A DNA stretch of 64,000 nt, taken from Methylomicrobium sp035916875 (GTDB lineage: Bacteria > Pseudomonadota > Gammaproteobacteria > Methylococcales > Methylomonadaceae). The stretch's first letter is position 1, and every line of letters starts with the position of its first letter. The notes below the pieces were generated by a model. The model searched no databases, was not told the origin of the DNA, and saw only the letters and a list, made by a program, of their open reading frames with translations. A program made the position numbers and the translations under genes. The stretch spans positions 16,202 to 80,201 of the forward strand of contig NZ_JAXUHN010000077.1 of the NCBI RefSeq assembly GCF_035916875.1. The letters run 5' to 3'. Positions 1-8,878 of this stretch are shown here, in pieces.

Positions 1-246
1 GGAAGGCTCGCCGGCCTCATGCACCGGCTCGTAGCCGATCAAGTCGCCGATATAGGGCACTACCCAATCTTCGCAGGTCTCGATAAATTCGTTTTCGTAC
101 AGACCGGCAATGTCGTCCTCGACCAGGTTGACCTGCTCGGCGATCACACGGAGCAATGCCTTGAGAGGCTCGCCCTGCTCGGCATCGCGTATTCGATAAA
201 TGGCGGGGAGCAACTCGTATAAGCGGTCTATTCGGGTATCGTTCAT
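1..246 (-). CDS. Phage tail-like protein of the eCIS baseplate (partial, N-terminus only)
   Basis: The reading frame opens with ATG at 246 and runs off the window edge, giving the first 82 residues. The visible start (MNDTRIDRLYELLPAIYRIR, then an LL..VIAEQ segment and a WVVPYIGDLIGY segment) matches the N-terminus of phage-tail-like proteins that follow the large baseplate proteins in contractile injection clusters. It starts 7 bp after the stop of the upstream baseplate gene, so it is the next gene in the same operon. The C-terminal part, and any fibre-binding domain, cannot be seen. Family assignment is by recognition of the N-terminal pattern and gene order. Confidence 0.7.
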   Translation of the reverse strand, partial: MNDTRIDRLYELLPAIYRIRDAEQGEPLKALLRVIAEQVNLVEDDIAGLYENEFIETCEDWVVPYIGDLIGYEPVHEAGEPS

Positions 247-253
247 GACTTTC

Positions 254-3200
254 TCACTTGATCTGATTCAGGATCAACGTCGCCGGCACATCGGGGCTCA
301 AAAAAGCAAGCTGGGCCGGACGGAGATCGCCCTGGACCGGCAAACTGACCGCGAGCCGTTGCGGCACACGAAGCGCACCGTTGCCGGACAGCTTTTTCAG
401 TTGCTCCTCATTGCGGCCCTGTATCCGGCTGATGATTTTCGCGACTTCGTCGGCGATCTCATCCGGGGTCAGCAAGCGGCGGCTGTCGGTCAGCGGCAAC
501 TCGCCGTCATGGGTCACTTCTTCGATCTCCTGTTCGGTCAGCGGCTGTTTTTCAGGCACGCCTCCGAAAGCATTCACATCGACGTATGCGACCCCTTCCA
601 CCCCTTGCATCACGCTGAACACTTCGCTGAGCATAACGTCCTGGCCGAGTTCGCGGCGCTCGAAACTGAAAGCATCGAGCAGGGCGGCGCGCACCTCGGC
701 TACCACCGATTCCCAGCGGTAGGCGGGCAAAATCGAAATGCCGGCTTCGATTACGATCAGCAGCAACTCGCGCACCGCCAACCGGATTTTCTGGAACGGG
801 TCGCCAAAATCATGCAGAGACTGGCGCAGGTTTCTGTACAAGTCGGAATTGCGGTCTATCGGGCTGTCGCTTGCGCCGGCAATCGTGACATGCACCAGCG
901 ATTGCCGCCCGTCGCTGAGTTCGACCGCATAGGCCTTGCCGACGCCTGCATAGATGCGGCAGAAATCCAGGTAATCTTGCGTCGACACCAGCCGGTCCAG
1001 CGCCTTAACGGCCAGCGGGGTGTTCTTGCGAGCCTGATCGCGGCTTTCCCTGTCCGCGCCGCCCGATGCGCGTAGCGGATTGATCACTTCCTTGACGCCG
1101 AGCGGCTTGGTCAACAATAGCGAAATTTGTTCGGCTTTGACATTGCCTGGCTTGCCGATGCCGTTCCGGTATTCGGCGCGGATGTTTTCGATGCCGCTCG
1201 GAAGCCTTGCGCCTTCAATGCCGTTGCCGAAGATTACCGTGGTTTTATCGTCGTTGCCGGTTTGGGTCACAAAACGCCGGTCGCTAGGCTCAAGGCCCGC
1301 CAGAGAATCGGTTTCCCGCCATTCGATATTGTTCACGAACACCTTTAAGGTGCTGTCGGTGCCGGAAGGCGTGGATGCTGAAACGTGGGTCAACGGCGCT
1401 TGCTTGAGGGTGAACTTCTGCAATGTCCTAGCGCCGTTGCCGCTGCCCAGGACTTCCATCCGGGTTTCGCCGTGGGTTGCGTTGATTACGTTGCCGTAGA
1501 TCGTGACCGTATCGCGCCTAAAACAATAAGCAAGTTTTTCGGCCAGTTTGATGAAGGTATGGCGTTTCTCGCCGGGCAGCGCTGTCGACTTGCTTCCGTT
1601 CAGGGCAATGTTTTGGTTTGCGGACGCCAGCACCGCCAGTTCGCTGAATCTGACGCCGTTAGTCCCTTCAATATCCCGTTCGCCGGATACGATCACCCAG
1701 CGTCCCGCTTCGAGCCCTTCGTAGAAGCCGTCCAGTTCGATCGGGTCGTCGGCGTCGCCGCAGACCGGATTCGTGATCGGCTCCTCGGCCATATCCAGGG
1801 CTTCGGGCTGGGCATAAACCTTGGTAGTACGGATTTTGCGTATATCGGGTTCATGCGAAGGATCCCACCAGGTCGCACCTTGCAGAGTGATCTGCGTGGT
1901 TTCGCCGCTGATGCCATAGGCGCTTCGGGAAATGTTTTGCACTGTGCCGATACTGGATATCGTGGGTTCGGCGCCATCCTGCTGGATCGCGATAAAATCG
2001 CCGGCGGCGACTTCCTTGTATGCTCGGTCAAGATAAAGCGTATCGCCTGCTTCATCTATCCCATCTTTGTCGATCCCCAGATCGACCTGCCATTCCGGCC
2101 AAGGTTGCGGGAGCGGATTTCCGGCATTCGGATTAGGCGGCGGAAATTCGCCGCCACCCAACGTTCTTGGCTCGTAACGCGGCTCTCTCGGCGCATTGTG
2201 CCCGAACAGCGACGCCTTGGCTCTAAACGCATAGACCTTGACCGGATTGTCGGTCAGTTGGGTGCTGGCGTCTGCGGCGCCCAGATGCTGGCGCAACACC
2301 GGCGAAAAAGCGTTCAACACCGCATAGCCGGCCTGGGCCGCAGGCCGGAAAATCGTATTGCTCGGAGGAATCGTAGATGTTGCGTCGAAACTCGAGCCGG
2401 AAGATCGAAAGACCGCGCCAACGGGCAACGCAAATTGGCTCCGTAGATCCTGCCGTAGTTGAAAGCGATTGGCCGGTTGAATCGAGGCCGGCTGGACCAG
2501 TTGATAGATCAGATTGAAAGCGGGCAGCACGTTCAGCGGAACGGCGGACGGTTTGATGAAATTGACCAGGGTGCGGTCCGCCTTGTTATCGGGCAATACT
2601 TCCGCCACGCGTTTGAAAACCGGAACGCCGTTGCCGAAATCGATCAGCAGCGCATCATTTTTGCCGAGGCCGGTATTGACGCCTTTCAAGTAAATTCTGT
2701 TGTTCGAATTGATCGCCGCTTGCGTCTGCGCCCGCGTCAATCTGGGCTTGAGATTGTTCCATGCAGCCCTCGCCTTCAAATCGTCGCTGGTCTCGAAAGC
2801 CTGCGGCATTTCGCCGGGGCCCGGCATGCTTTGCGAGCGGCTGCCGGCCGGTATCACGACTTCTTCTTGGGTATTCGCGTCGATGTTGTAGGCGAGAAAA
2901 ACACTCGCCGAGACGCCGGGCCGGGGTTTGTAGCCGACCAACGCGGCCAGTTCGATGATAGAGCGGCGCTCGGTCGCGGTGCGCAGATATCCTTCGTTCG
3001 CGATCCGCTCCTGGTAAAAGGTCAACACGTCGGCGACCGTCGCCCACGCGTCGAGCAGCGCAATCGCCGGGTCATTCGAATCGCGCGTGGTCAATCCTGA
3101 CAGCGGATACGATTTAATCGGTTTGCCTTCCGCGTCCTGGCTTTCCAGACAAAACCCGCTTAGTCTCGCCTTCATGCTCGTAAAAAAAGCGCTGTGCGTG

Positions 3201-3331
3201 CCGATCCGGTAGAAAAGCTGGCTCAGACCCGGCCGGTTATAAACGGCCAGCGGCGTCACGGTTTCGATACCTTCGCAGCAGCCGCAGGGAGCGTTATCGG
3301 CTTCCCGGCAACAATCGCATGGTTCTTTCAT
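254..3331 (-). CDS. Large putative baseplate assembly protein (baseplate J-like, Pvc12-like)
   Basis: The 1025-residue protein belongs to the large 'putative baseplate assembly protein' group found in eCIS loci, related to gpJ/T4 gp6 wedge proteins. A typical N-terminal stretch near residues 85-150 (DPAIALLDAWATVADVLTFY, then ERIANEGYL) is followed by beta-rich segments and a C-terminal J-like part. Such proteins form the baseplate wedge that triggers sheath contraction. The first 20 residues hold six cysteines (CDCC at 5-8 and CGCC at 16-19), a candidate metal-binding or disulfide cluster that is not needed for the family assignment. It overlaps the preceding gene by 4 bp, which implies translational coupling. 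Confidence 0.85.
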   Translation of the reverse strand: MKEPCDCCREADNAPCGCCEGIETVTPLAVYNRPGLSQLFYRIGTHSAFFTSMKARLSGFCLESQDAEGKPIKSYPLSGLTTRDSNDPAIALLDAWATVADVLTFYQERIANEGYLRTATERRSIIELAALVGYKPRPGVSASVFLAYNIDANTQEEVVIPAGSRSQSMPGPGEMPQAFETSDDLKARAAWNNLKPRLTRAQTQAAINSNNRIYLKGVNTGLGKNDALLIDFGNGVPVFKRVAEVLPDNKADRTLVNFIKPSAVPLNVLPAFNLIYQLVQPASIQPANRFQLRQDLRSQFALPVGAVFRSSGSSFDATSTIPPSNTIFRPAAQAGYAVLNAFSPVLRQHLGAADASTQLTDNPVKVYAFRAKASLFGHNAPREPRYEPRTLGGGEFPPPNPNAGNPLPQPWPEWQVDLGIDKDGIDEAGDTLYLDRAYKEVAAGDFIAIQQDGAEPTISSIGTVQNISRSAYGISGETTQITLQGATWWDPSHEPDIRKIRTTKVYAQPEALDMAEEPITNPVCGDADDPIELDGFYEGLEAGRWVIVSGERDIEGTNGVRFSELAVLASANQNIALNGSKSTALPGEKRHTFIKLAEKLAYCFRRDTVTIYGNVINATHGETRMEVLGSGNGARTLQKFTLKQAPLTHVSASTPSGTDSTLKVFVNNIEWRETDSLAGLEPSDRRFVTQTGNDDKTTVIFGNGIEGARLPSGIENIRAEYRNGIGKPGNVKAEQISLLLTKPLGVKEVINPLRASGGADRESRDQARKNTPLAVKALDRLVSTQDYLDFCRIYAGVGKAYAVELSDGRQSLVHVTIAGASDSPIDRNSDLYRNLRQSLHDFGDPFQKIRLAVRELLLIVIEAGISILPAYRWESVVAEVRAALLDAFSFERRELGQDVMLSEVFSVMQGVEGVAYVDVNAFGGVPEKQPLTEQEIEEVTHDGELPLTDSRRLLTPDEIADEVAKIISRIQGRNEEQLKKLSGNGALRVPQRLAVSLPVQGDLRPAQLAFLSPDVPATLILNQIK

Positions 3332-6168
3332 CGTCCCCCCCGCATATCGAGTGTCAATCTGCCGTTTTCGGGAAAGCCCGGATCGTTGTCGAGGCGGGCG
3401 ATTTCAAAAGGTCCAAGCCGCAGCACGCCGTTTTCGATCTCATCGTTCGGCAGTTCGTTAAGCCGCTGGAATCGGGTGATTTCGACGCTTTCGACGCCTT
3501 CAACCGCCTGCGCGGCGGCGACCAACCTGCTTAAATACACGTCCTCGCCGAAGGTCAATTCGTCGGGATGGAAGATACCGCGTTTGCCATTAGCGCGCAG
3601 TTTATTACTAAAGACCTCGGACAATTCGGCTTTGACGTGGCCGCGCAAAAAATTCGGCAACACGCAAACCCGGATTGTGATGTCCAGCGGCACGCGCTCG
3701 GCGCTTCTGACCGTCAGATCATGGCCTATCCTTCGGAAACGGTGCAGCCTTTCGGTGATTTGCGTCAATAATGCGTCATCTGCGCTTTCCCTGCCTAACG
3801 CATCGGCCGCGGTCAGCACCTCGTACCAACTGCCGTTCCAGCGTAATTTTGCGGCGGCGTTTTGTATCTTGTCCTTGAAGTCGCGCACCGTAATGTCGGC
3901 GTAATCCTGCGCAATCACCGCGCGTTGCAAGATGTTGCGAAACGCGCCGGGCGCGTACAATTTGATTTCGGCTACCGGTTCCGCCTCCATTCCGCCTTGC
4001 GCGGGCAGAGGATTGCTTATCGTGATGCCGCTGCCGTCCAGCACATTATTCTTCCGGACCATGTGCTTTATGATGTCGGCCCCGACGTTTCCGGCCAAGC
4101 CGTTGCCGGTCCGGTAGCGCGCTTGGAAAGATGTTCCCGCATCCGGTTTGAGGCCGAGGCCGTGATCGCCGAAACGCAGATGCGCGACCCGGTTATCGTC
4201 CATTTCGGCGACGAAGTGCCGGTTGTCGACGTTGCTGGCCAATAAATCGGGCTGCGGAGACCACGCTTTCAGCAATGCCGGCAAATCGTTTGCCAGCGCA
4301 GACGCCAAGGCGCCCGGCAATTCGGCCGGGTTATCCCGTTCTTTAAGATGTTTTCGGGTCGTTGCGGACAGGCGGCTTAGCAACATCCGCGCCGAACCGT
4401 CGGCAGGATTTTGCAGGCGGTTGGCCACGGCCAAGAGATCATTCAAATCCTGCCAGGAGAACAACGGCTCGTCGCCGCGCTCGCCGGGCGGGATGCTGCG
4501 GAGCATAATCTGCGGCAGGGCTTGCCGGACATTCTGGCGCAGGGCAAGGCTGGCCGGAGTGCCGGCGGACGCAGGCTGGCTGAAGGTCAAGGGAACCTTT
4601 TCGAGCATCGGCTGATAACGTCCGGACACCGCAGTGTTGTCCGACGCGGTTTCTTCGTCAATGCAACATTGTTGTTCGGATTGTTTCGGCACAACGCCCA
4701 ATTCCTGCTCGCCGGACTTGCCGTGATCGACCAGCAGCACGTTGCCGCGGGCGATGCTGACCTTGTCGAAAATCTTGCAGTCCGGTGGCGAACCCAAGGA
4801 GGACAGGCAGAAAGGAAACGGCAAGGCGTCTTCTTCGGCCCACTCAATATTCACGACAGCTTGCCCGGTCAATGGATCGACATCGGCTTCGAGCCGCATC
4901 AGTCGCACCGCGTGGCGATGCAGCGGGTCAGCATCCTGTTCCTGCCCGGTTTTCGGGCCTTTGACTTCGATGAGCACAAGCACGTCGCCTGCTTGCAGAT
5001 GCAATTTGGGGATTTTCGCTGCCACTGCCGCGGCAGCCGGAGCATCTTCGCTCGGCGCCGGTTTTTGATCGGCTCCACACTCAGGGTTTGTCTGGGAACT
5101 CTCCGGCTCGATCAATTTTCCGAGTAAGGTCGCACCGGTCGAGCCGCGCGGCAGGCAACATTCCTGCTCGCCCCAGGTATAAAAATTTATCTCGCTATGA
5201 TCCCGGTGAAAGCTGATCCGATCCTTGTAGCCCGGTGTGATGACCGGTTCAAAGACTTCGTATTGCGAGGCCGGCAGATTTTGTAATTGCTCTTCGTTGA
5301 TCAGGCCGTCCGCCGACGGCAACAGCGTATTTAGCCGGGTCACAAAATAGAGTTCCCGCAGAGGTATTTCCGGTAAATCGTTCTCGGTTTCGACGCAGAT
5401 CCACGTTCTCGCGTTGCAGCCTTCATGGATCGGGTAATCGACCAGGCGCGCATGACGACGCACGGAAATGCGCTGGCGCGCGGTATTCAGATAGGCTTCG
5501 GTCGCGGCCGCATCCTGGTAATAGCTCAGATGGTCGCCGGCATAAGCCAGGATTTCGACTAGCGCGATGCCGATGTCAGGCGCATGCCGTTCCTTCCAGT
5601 CGGGCAGCAACAGCGCCAGGCGGTCCAGCAGCAACTGTCGGAAGCTCGCATAATCTTTCGCAAGATAGTTGATGTCGGGTTCGGCGGCCGTTTCGGGGGG
5701 GCAGACTGCCGGCGTTTGGCAGTCGAAATCGTTCGGGCAGTCGATCTTGAAGCTGAAATCGATCCGGTTGTAACGCGGATCGAACGCCGGATGCGGTCGC
5801 GAACGATTCTGGTCGTCTTTTTCGACGACTCGCAAGGTGTAGGTCGAATGATCGCCTGCCTTGTCGACTGCGACCTCCATGTAATCGTCGAAGTCGGCGC
5901 TATCGGAACGGTGGATTTCGATGCCGGTCACCTGGATGTTGCGGATGCGCCGGCCGCCGTCGATCACAATATTGGCTTTGTCGAGTTCGACTGCGGCCTT
6001 GCCGAGAAAAAAAACCCGGAGATGGCGCTGGTTTTCCAATATCGGTTCGGGCGTGCCGATCGAGCCGACTTCCAGATAATCGAGGCCGTTCAGCGTCGCC
6101 TGCCTACGCACCTTCTGGCGGCGAAGCCGGCTATTGCAATGCAGAGTTGTCGTAGAACAAATCGTCAT
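3328..6168 (-). CDS. Large putative baseplate assembly protein (baseplate J-like, Pvc11-like)
   Basis: This 946-residue protein is the second large baseplate wedge component. Around residues 150-260 it carries the family pattern PDINYLAKDYASFRQLLLDR, then PDIGIALVEILAYAGDHLSY and YLNTARQRISVRRHARLVDY. The same pattern is shared in weaker form with the downstream paralogue. Two such paralogues in tandem are usual in eCIS clusters and presumably form a heteromeric wedge. It overlaps the gp25 gene by 4 bp upstream and the next baseplate gene by 4 bp downstream. A cytoplasmic assembly role is inferred from family. Confidence 0.87.
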   Translation of the reverse strand: MTICSTTTLHCNSRLRRQKVRRQATLNGLDYLEVGSIGTPEPILENQRHLRVFFLGKAAVELDKANIVIDGGRRIRNIQVTGIEIHRSDSADFDDYMEVAVDKAGDHSTYTLRVVEKDDQNRSRPHPAFDPRYNRIDFSFKIDCPNDFDCQTPAVCPPETAAEPDINYLAKDYASFRQLLLDRLALLLPDWKERHAPDIGIALVEILAYAGDHLSYYQDAAATEAYLNTARQRISVRRHARLVDYPIHEGCNARTWICVETENDLPEIPLRELYFVTRLNTLLPSADGLINEEQLQNLPASQYEVFEPVITPGYKDRISFHRDHSEINFYTWGEQECCLPRGSTGATLLGKLIEPESSQTNPECGADQKPAPSEDAPAAAAVAAKIPKLHLQAGDVLVLIEVKGPKTGQEQDADPLHRHAVRLMRLEADVDPLTGQAVVNIEWAEEDALPFPFCLSSLGSPPDCKIFDKVSIARGNVLLVDHGKSGEQELGVVPKQSEQQCCIDEETASDNTAVSGRYQPMLEKVPLTFSQPASAGTPASLALRQNVRQALPQIMLRSIPPGERGDEPLFSWQDLNDLLAVANRLQNPADGSARMLLSRLSATTRKHLKERDNPAELPGALASALANDLPALLKAWSPQPDLLASNVDNRHFVAEMDDNRVAHLRFGDHGLGLKPDAGTSFQARYRTGNGLAGNVGADIIKHMVRKNNVLDGSGITISNPLPAQGGMEAEPVAEIKLYAPGAFRNILQRAVIAQDYADITVRDFKDKIQNAAAKLRWNGSWYEVLTAADALGRESADDALLTQITERLHRFRRIGHDLTVRSAERVPLDITIRVCVLPNFLRGHVKAELSEVFSNKLRANGKRGIFHPDELTFGEDVYLSRLVAAAQAVEGVESVEITRFQRLNELPNDEIENGVLRLGPFEIARLDNDPGFPENGRLTLDMRGGR

Positions 6169-6530
6169 GCGGCGGTACTCCGAGTGAAGGTGGCTGCGGT
6201 GATCTGACCGGTCCGGCGTACCCGGTAGCTCAAATCAACGCGCAGGGCCGCGTCTGCACTGGTCACTTCCAGGTTTTGAATTTCGATCAGGTCGCCGAGC
6301 CACTGCTGCAAACCGGCCTGAATAGTAAATTGTAACGTCGCTGCCAGTTCCGGGCTGTTCGGGGCAAAGATCAATTGCAGGATGCCGCTGCCGAAATCGG
6401 GCCGGTTGATTCGCTCGCCGACGTTCGTGAACAGAAACTGCTCGATCATGTCGCGGACATGATCGTCGTCATCGGTCGTCGCGGTGCGGCCGCGATGGTC
6501 GAAATGAAACGGGAAATCGATATTGAACAT
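6165..6530 (-). CDS. GPW/gp25 family baseplate wedge protein (Pvc9-like)
   Basis: The 121-residue protein has the gp25 signature: an acidic stretch followed by HVRDMIEQFLFTNVGERINR and PDFGSGILQLIF, then SYRVRRTGQ near the end. gp25-type proteins act as a nucleus on which the sheath assembles at the baseplate. Its length is typical for the family. It ends by overlapping the first large baseplate gene by 4 bp and follows the spike-tip gene by 9 bp, an order seen in Pvc/Afp-type clusters. Confidence 0.93.
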   Translation of the reverse strand: MFNIDFPFHFDHRGRTATTDDDDHVRDMIEQFLFTNVGERINRPDFGSGILQLIFAPNSPELAATLQFTIQAGLQQWLGDLIEIQNLEVTSADAALRVDLSYRVRRTGQITAATFTRSTAA

Positions 6531-6539
6531 TGTCGTCTC

Positions 6540-6863
6540 CTAAAGCGCACTGACGCGGGTTTGCATCGCGACGATCAGCAGCGGCGCGCCGGTCGGCGCA
6601 CAGATGGCCTGGCTACTTTGCACGACCAACGGCTGACCGTTCGAAAATACACGCGTCGCGCCGCTGATCCATTGCGCGGTTACACAGGGGCCGTTCGCGG
6701 CCGGCGGTGGGGGCAAGGTGCATCCGGCGACGACATAGGGCGCCGCGATCGTTACGATCGGCTGGCCGCTGACCATGACCCTGGGGTTCGGCACGGTCGG
6801 CTGGGCCTGTCCCGCATGCGGACACAGCACCTGCGCGCCAACATGAACTAAAAATCCCGGCAT
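6540..6863 (-). CDS. PAAR-like spike-tip protein (Pvc10-like)
   Basis: This is a 107-residue beta-rich protein with a CPHAGQAQP element near residue 15 and repeated short strands (VMVSGQPIVT, RVFSNGQPLVV), as in PAAR-like proteins that sharpen the tip of the central spike. Its place directly after the gpV-like gene supports this role. Cysteine and histidine residues near the N-terminus could bind the structural metal ion typical of PAAR tips; that is inference. It is uninterrupted and of normal size. Confidence 0.82.
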   Translation of the reverse strand: MPGFLVHVGAQVLCPHAGQAQPTVPNPRVMVSGQPIVTIAAPYVVAGCTLPPPPAANGPCVTAQWISGATRVFSNGQPLVVQSSQAICAPTGAPLLIVAMQTRVSAL

Positions 6864-6872
6864 AGCGCCTCC

Positions 6873-7382
6873 TCAGGTAATCACCAATGCGCCGTTATTG
6901 ATCGTGACGGTCGGGCCGGTCATGATCAGACTGGCGCCTTTGCCGTTCTGAATATAAATGCCGGTGTCGTTCACGATGATCGATGCGCCGGTCGTGCTTT
7001 TCAGCATGATGCCGCCGGTCGGCCCCGGCAGATCGCTGATCACGAAAGTATTTTGCAGACCGGTTTGCAGCAGCATGCTCGGACTGGCCGGATTGCCGGC
7101 CAACGCCAACGCCGGTACCTCGGCCGCCGAGCCATACCAGCAGCCGCTCCAGATCGGATAGTCGGGATCGCCCTGTTCGAATTCGACCCAGACCCCCGCG
7201 CCGATCTGCGGCAGCAGATAAGCGCCCGTTTGTTTGCCCGAACTCGGAAAGCAGGGCATCGCCCACGATGTCGGCACCAGCCCCGCGACATCTGGCACTT
7301 GCACCTGCAAGCGGCCGGTTTGCAACGGATCCACGTTGTTCAACACGGTGCCCCGGTATTTTCCGTAGTAAGACTGAGTCAT
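6873..7382 (-). CDS. Baseplate spike protein, gpV/gp5 OB-fold type (C-terminal half of a VgrG-like spike)
   Basis: The 169-residue protein starts with YYGKYRGTVLNNVDPLQTGR followed by LQVQVPDVAG, the OB-fold signature of gpV/gp5/VgrG proteins. GAGVWVEFEQGDPDYPIWSG is also diagnostic. The C-terminal 60 residues look like a short beta-helix (GGIMLKSTTGASIIVNDTG, then IYIQNGKGASLIMTG). In Pvc8 and VgrG this region is fused to a gpD-like hub domain, whereas here the hub is the preceding gene with a 4-bp overlap. It probably forms the needle carrying the PAAR-like tip encoded next. Confidence 0.9.
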   Translation of the reverse strand: MTQSYYGKYRGTVLNNVDPLQTGRLQVQVPDVAGLVPTSWAMPCFPSSGKQTGAYLLPQIGAGVWVEFEQGDPDYPIWSGCWYGSAAEVPALALAGNPASPSMLLQTGLQNTFVISDLPGPTGGIMLKSTTGASIIVNDTGIYIQNGKGASLIMTGPTVTINNGALVIT

Positions 7383-8503
7383 ACCGGCACCCTCGGCGTA
7401 ATGGAGACCAGGCCGTTTCGGGTCAGGGTGAAGTTCTGTTTGAACTCGCCCTGTTTCAACGTGCTGGTGACCTTCTTGACAAAATATAAGCCGTCATAAG
7501 CGAGCCCCACACCTCTTACGCCGACCAACTGCCGGGCTCTCAAAATCCGTCCGTAGCGCGTCACATCCAAGTCGCCCACGCCTTCGACCGCATCCGCCGA
7601 ACGCGCGGCAGCGGCGACGCCTTTGGCGATCGCCTGCGACGGCGACAGTTTGGCGGTGTCCCTGAGTACGGTCACGTTCGTGATTGGCGCCGGTATCAAC
7701 CCCAACGGCGGTTGCAGCGGGTTAATGTCCGGAATCGGCAACGGAATCGGTATCTTGGTCAGCGAATTCTGAATCAGCACGACCGGGATCGTGGTTTCGG
7801 AGGTCTTAAAACTGAAACGGATCGACTCGACATTGGTATAGGAGTCCATGTCGACATTCAGGGCCGGTTGCGGCGGGCCGACCTTGATTTGGGGGCCCCA
7901 GTAGGCAATGTTCGTGCCCGGCGCGGGACCGGGGTCGATATAAAACACATAACCGGCATCCTCCGCGAGCTTTTTGATGTAGGCTAAATCGGTGCCTTGT
8001 TGCGCCGGTATTCGTTCGACCGGAATCGGCACGTCCGGGAACAGATTCGGAATGATCAACGGAATCAGGCCGAACACAGCATACTTGGCGATGATCAGCG
8101 CAATGCGGCCTTCGACCGGAATCGCCGGAAACGGAAAACCGCTGAAATCGATCAAATCCATCACCTTGGTCAAATCCTCGCCCATCACGGTCAGCGTCGA
8201 TTTGCCGGGTTCGCTGCCCGGCGCGATCTGATTATGGGTCATTACCCCGTCCATCAACACCTGCGGCGTGCCGTCGATCGTGGCGATAATGATCACGCGC
8301 AGCATCGGCGTCTGCCCTGCCGCTACCAGAAAAATCGTTTGCAACGGCGAGCGGTTGGTCAACGTGAATGTCAGTTTAAACCCGCTGGCTGCGCCGGTAT
8401 CCTGGGTCACTTCGACGCCGGTCAGCGCATCGAGCACTGGTCTCGGCACCGGTATCGGCACCACCGGTCCGACCAGCAAGGTCAGATGTACGCCTTTATG
8501 CAT
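7379..8503 (-). CDS. Hub protein, phage late control D (gpD)-like (N-terminal half of a VgrG-like spike)
   Basis: The 374-residue protein corresponds to the gpD/gp27 hub part of VgrG-type spikes. It has an N-terminal beta-barrel region (FKLTFTLTNRSPLQTIFLVA), a central segment with PAQQGTDLAYIKKLAEDAGY and VFYIDPGP, typical of gpD proteins, and a C-terminal strand region (YDGLYFVKKVTSTLKQGEFK). The hub joins the baseplate to the spike. It overlaps the LysM gene by 8 bp and the gpV-like gene by 4 bp. It is a separate gene rather than fused to the spike, as happens in several eCIS and phage lineages. Confidence 0.87.
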   Translation of the reverse strand: MHKGVHLTLLVGPVVPIPVPRPVLDALTGVEVTQDTGAASGFKLTFTLTNRSPLQTIFLVAAGQTPMLRVIIIATIDGTPQVLMDGVMTHNQIAPGSEPGKSTLTVMGEDLTKVMDLIDFSGFPFPAIPVEGRIALIIAKYAVFGLIPLIIPNLFPDVPIPVERIPAQQGTDLAYIKKLAEDAGYVFYIDPGPAPGTNIAYWGPQIKVGPPQPALNVDMDSYTNVESIRFSFKTSETTIPVVLIQNSLTKIPIPLPIPDINPLQPPLGLIPAPITNVTVLRDTAKLSPSQAIAKGVAAAARSADAVEGVGDLDVTRYGRILRARQLVGVRGVGLAYDGLYFVKKVTSTLKQGEFKQNFTLTRNGLVSITPRVPV

Positions 8504-8858
8504 CCGACGCCCCCGGAATACCTTGCGGTAGGGTGATGCGGAGCCTGCGTCCGACCGTTTCGGTCAGTTCGGCAGGACGCAGCGCCCGGTTCGCATCGCA
8601 GAGTTGCCAGAATTGTTCGGGGTCGCCCTGATAATGAGCAGCAATGTTATCCAGCCGCTCGCCCTGGGTCACGACATGCTCTTGCAACAGCGCATATTGT
8701 TCAGGTTGCGGCACAAAACGGCGTTGCAGATAAATCGCCTCTCTGCCGTCCGGCAAGGTCAAGGTCGACGTGTCGAGGCCATGATAGCGGCTGCCGGGCG
8801 GAAACAGCGCGCTGGCCGGCGAATTTGCCTGCATCATCATGCTCATAGGATCTATCAT
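8496..8858 (-). CDS. LysM-domain baseplate adaptor (C-terminal part of Pvc7/gp53-like)
   Basis: The 120-residue protein has a LysM-like segment near residues 60-110: HVVTQGERLDNIAAHYQGDP, then EQFWQLCDANRAL and a closing RLRITLPQG. LysM modules occur in gp53/Pvc7-type proteins that lock tube and baseplate together. In some clusters LysM is fused to a tube-like domain; here that domain is the preceding gene, separated by 20 bp. No signal peptide is visible, so a role in binding host peptidoglycan is less likely than a structural one. Confidence 0.85.
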   Translation of the reverse strand: MIDPMSMMMQANSPASALFPPGSRYHGLDTSTLTLPDGREAIYLQRRFVPQPEQYALLQEHVVTQGERLDNIAAHYQGDPEQFWQLCDANRALRPAELTETVGRRLRITLPQGIPGASDA

Positions 8859-8878
8859 CTTTTTCTCCCGTCCAGGCG

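Noticed and set aside
200..1075. Long plus-strand frame of 291 residues within the baseplate gene
   Set aside because: It is antisense to a clear family member, is rich in His/Arg/Gln as typical of a shadow frame, and has no ribosome-binding site.
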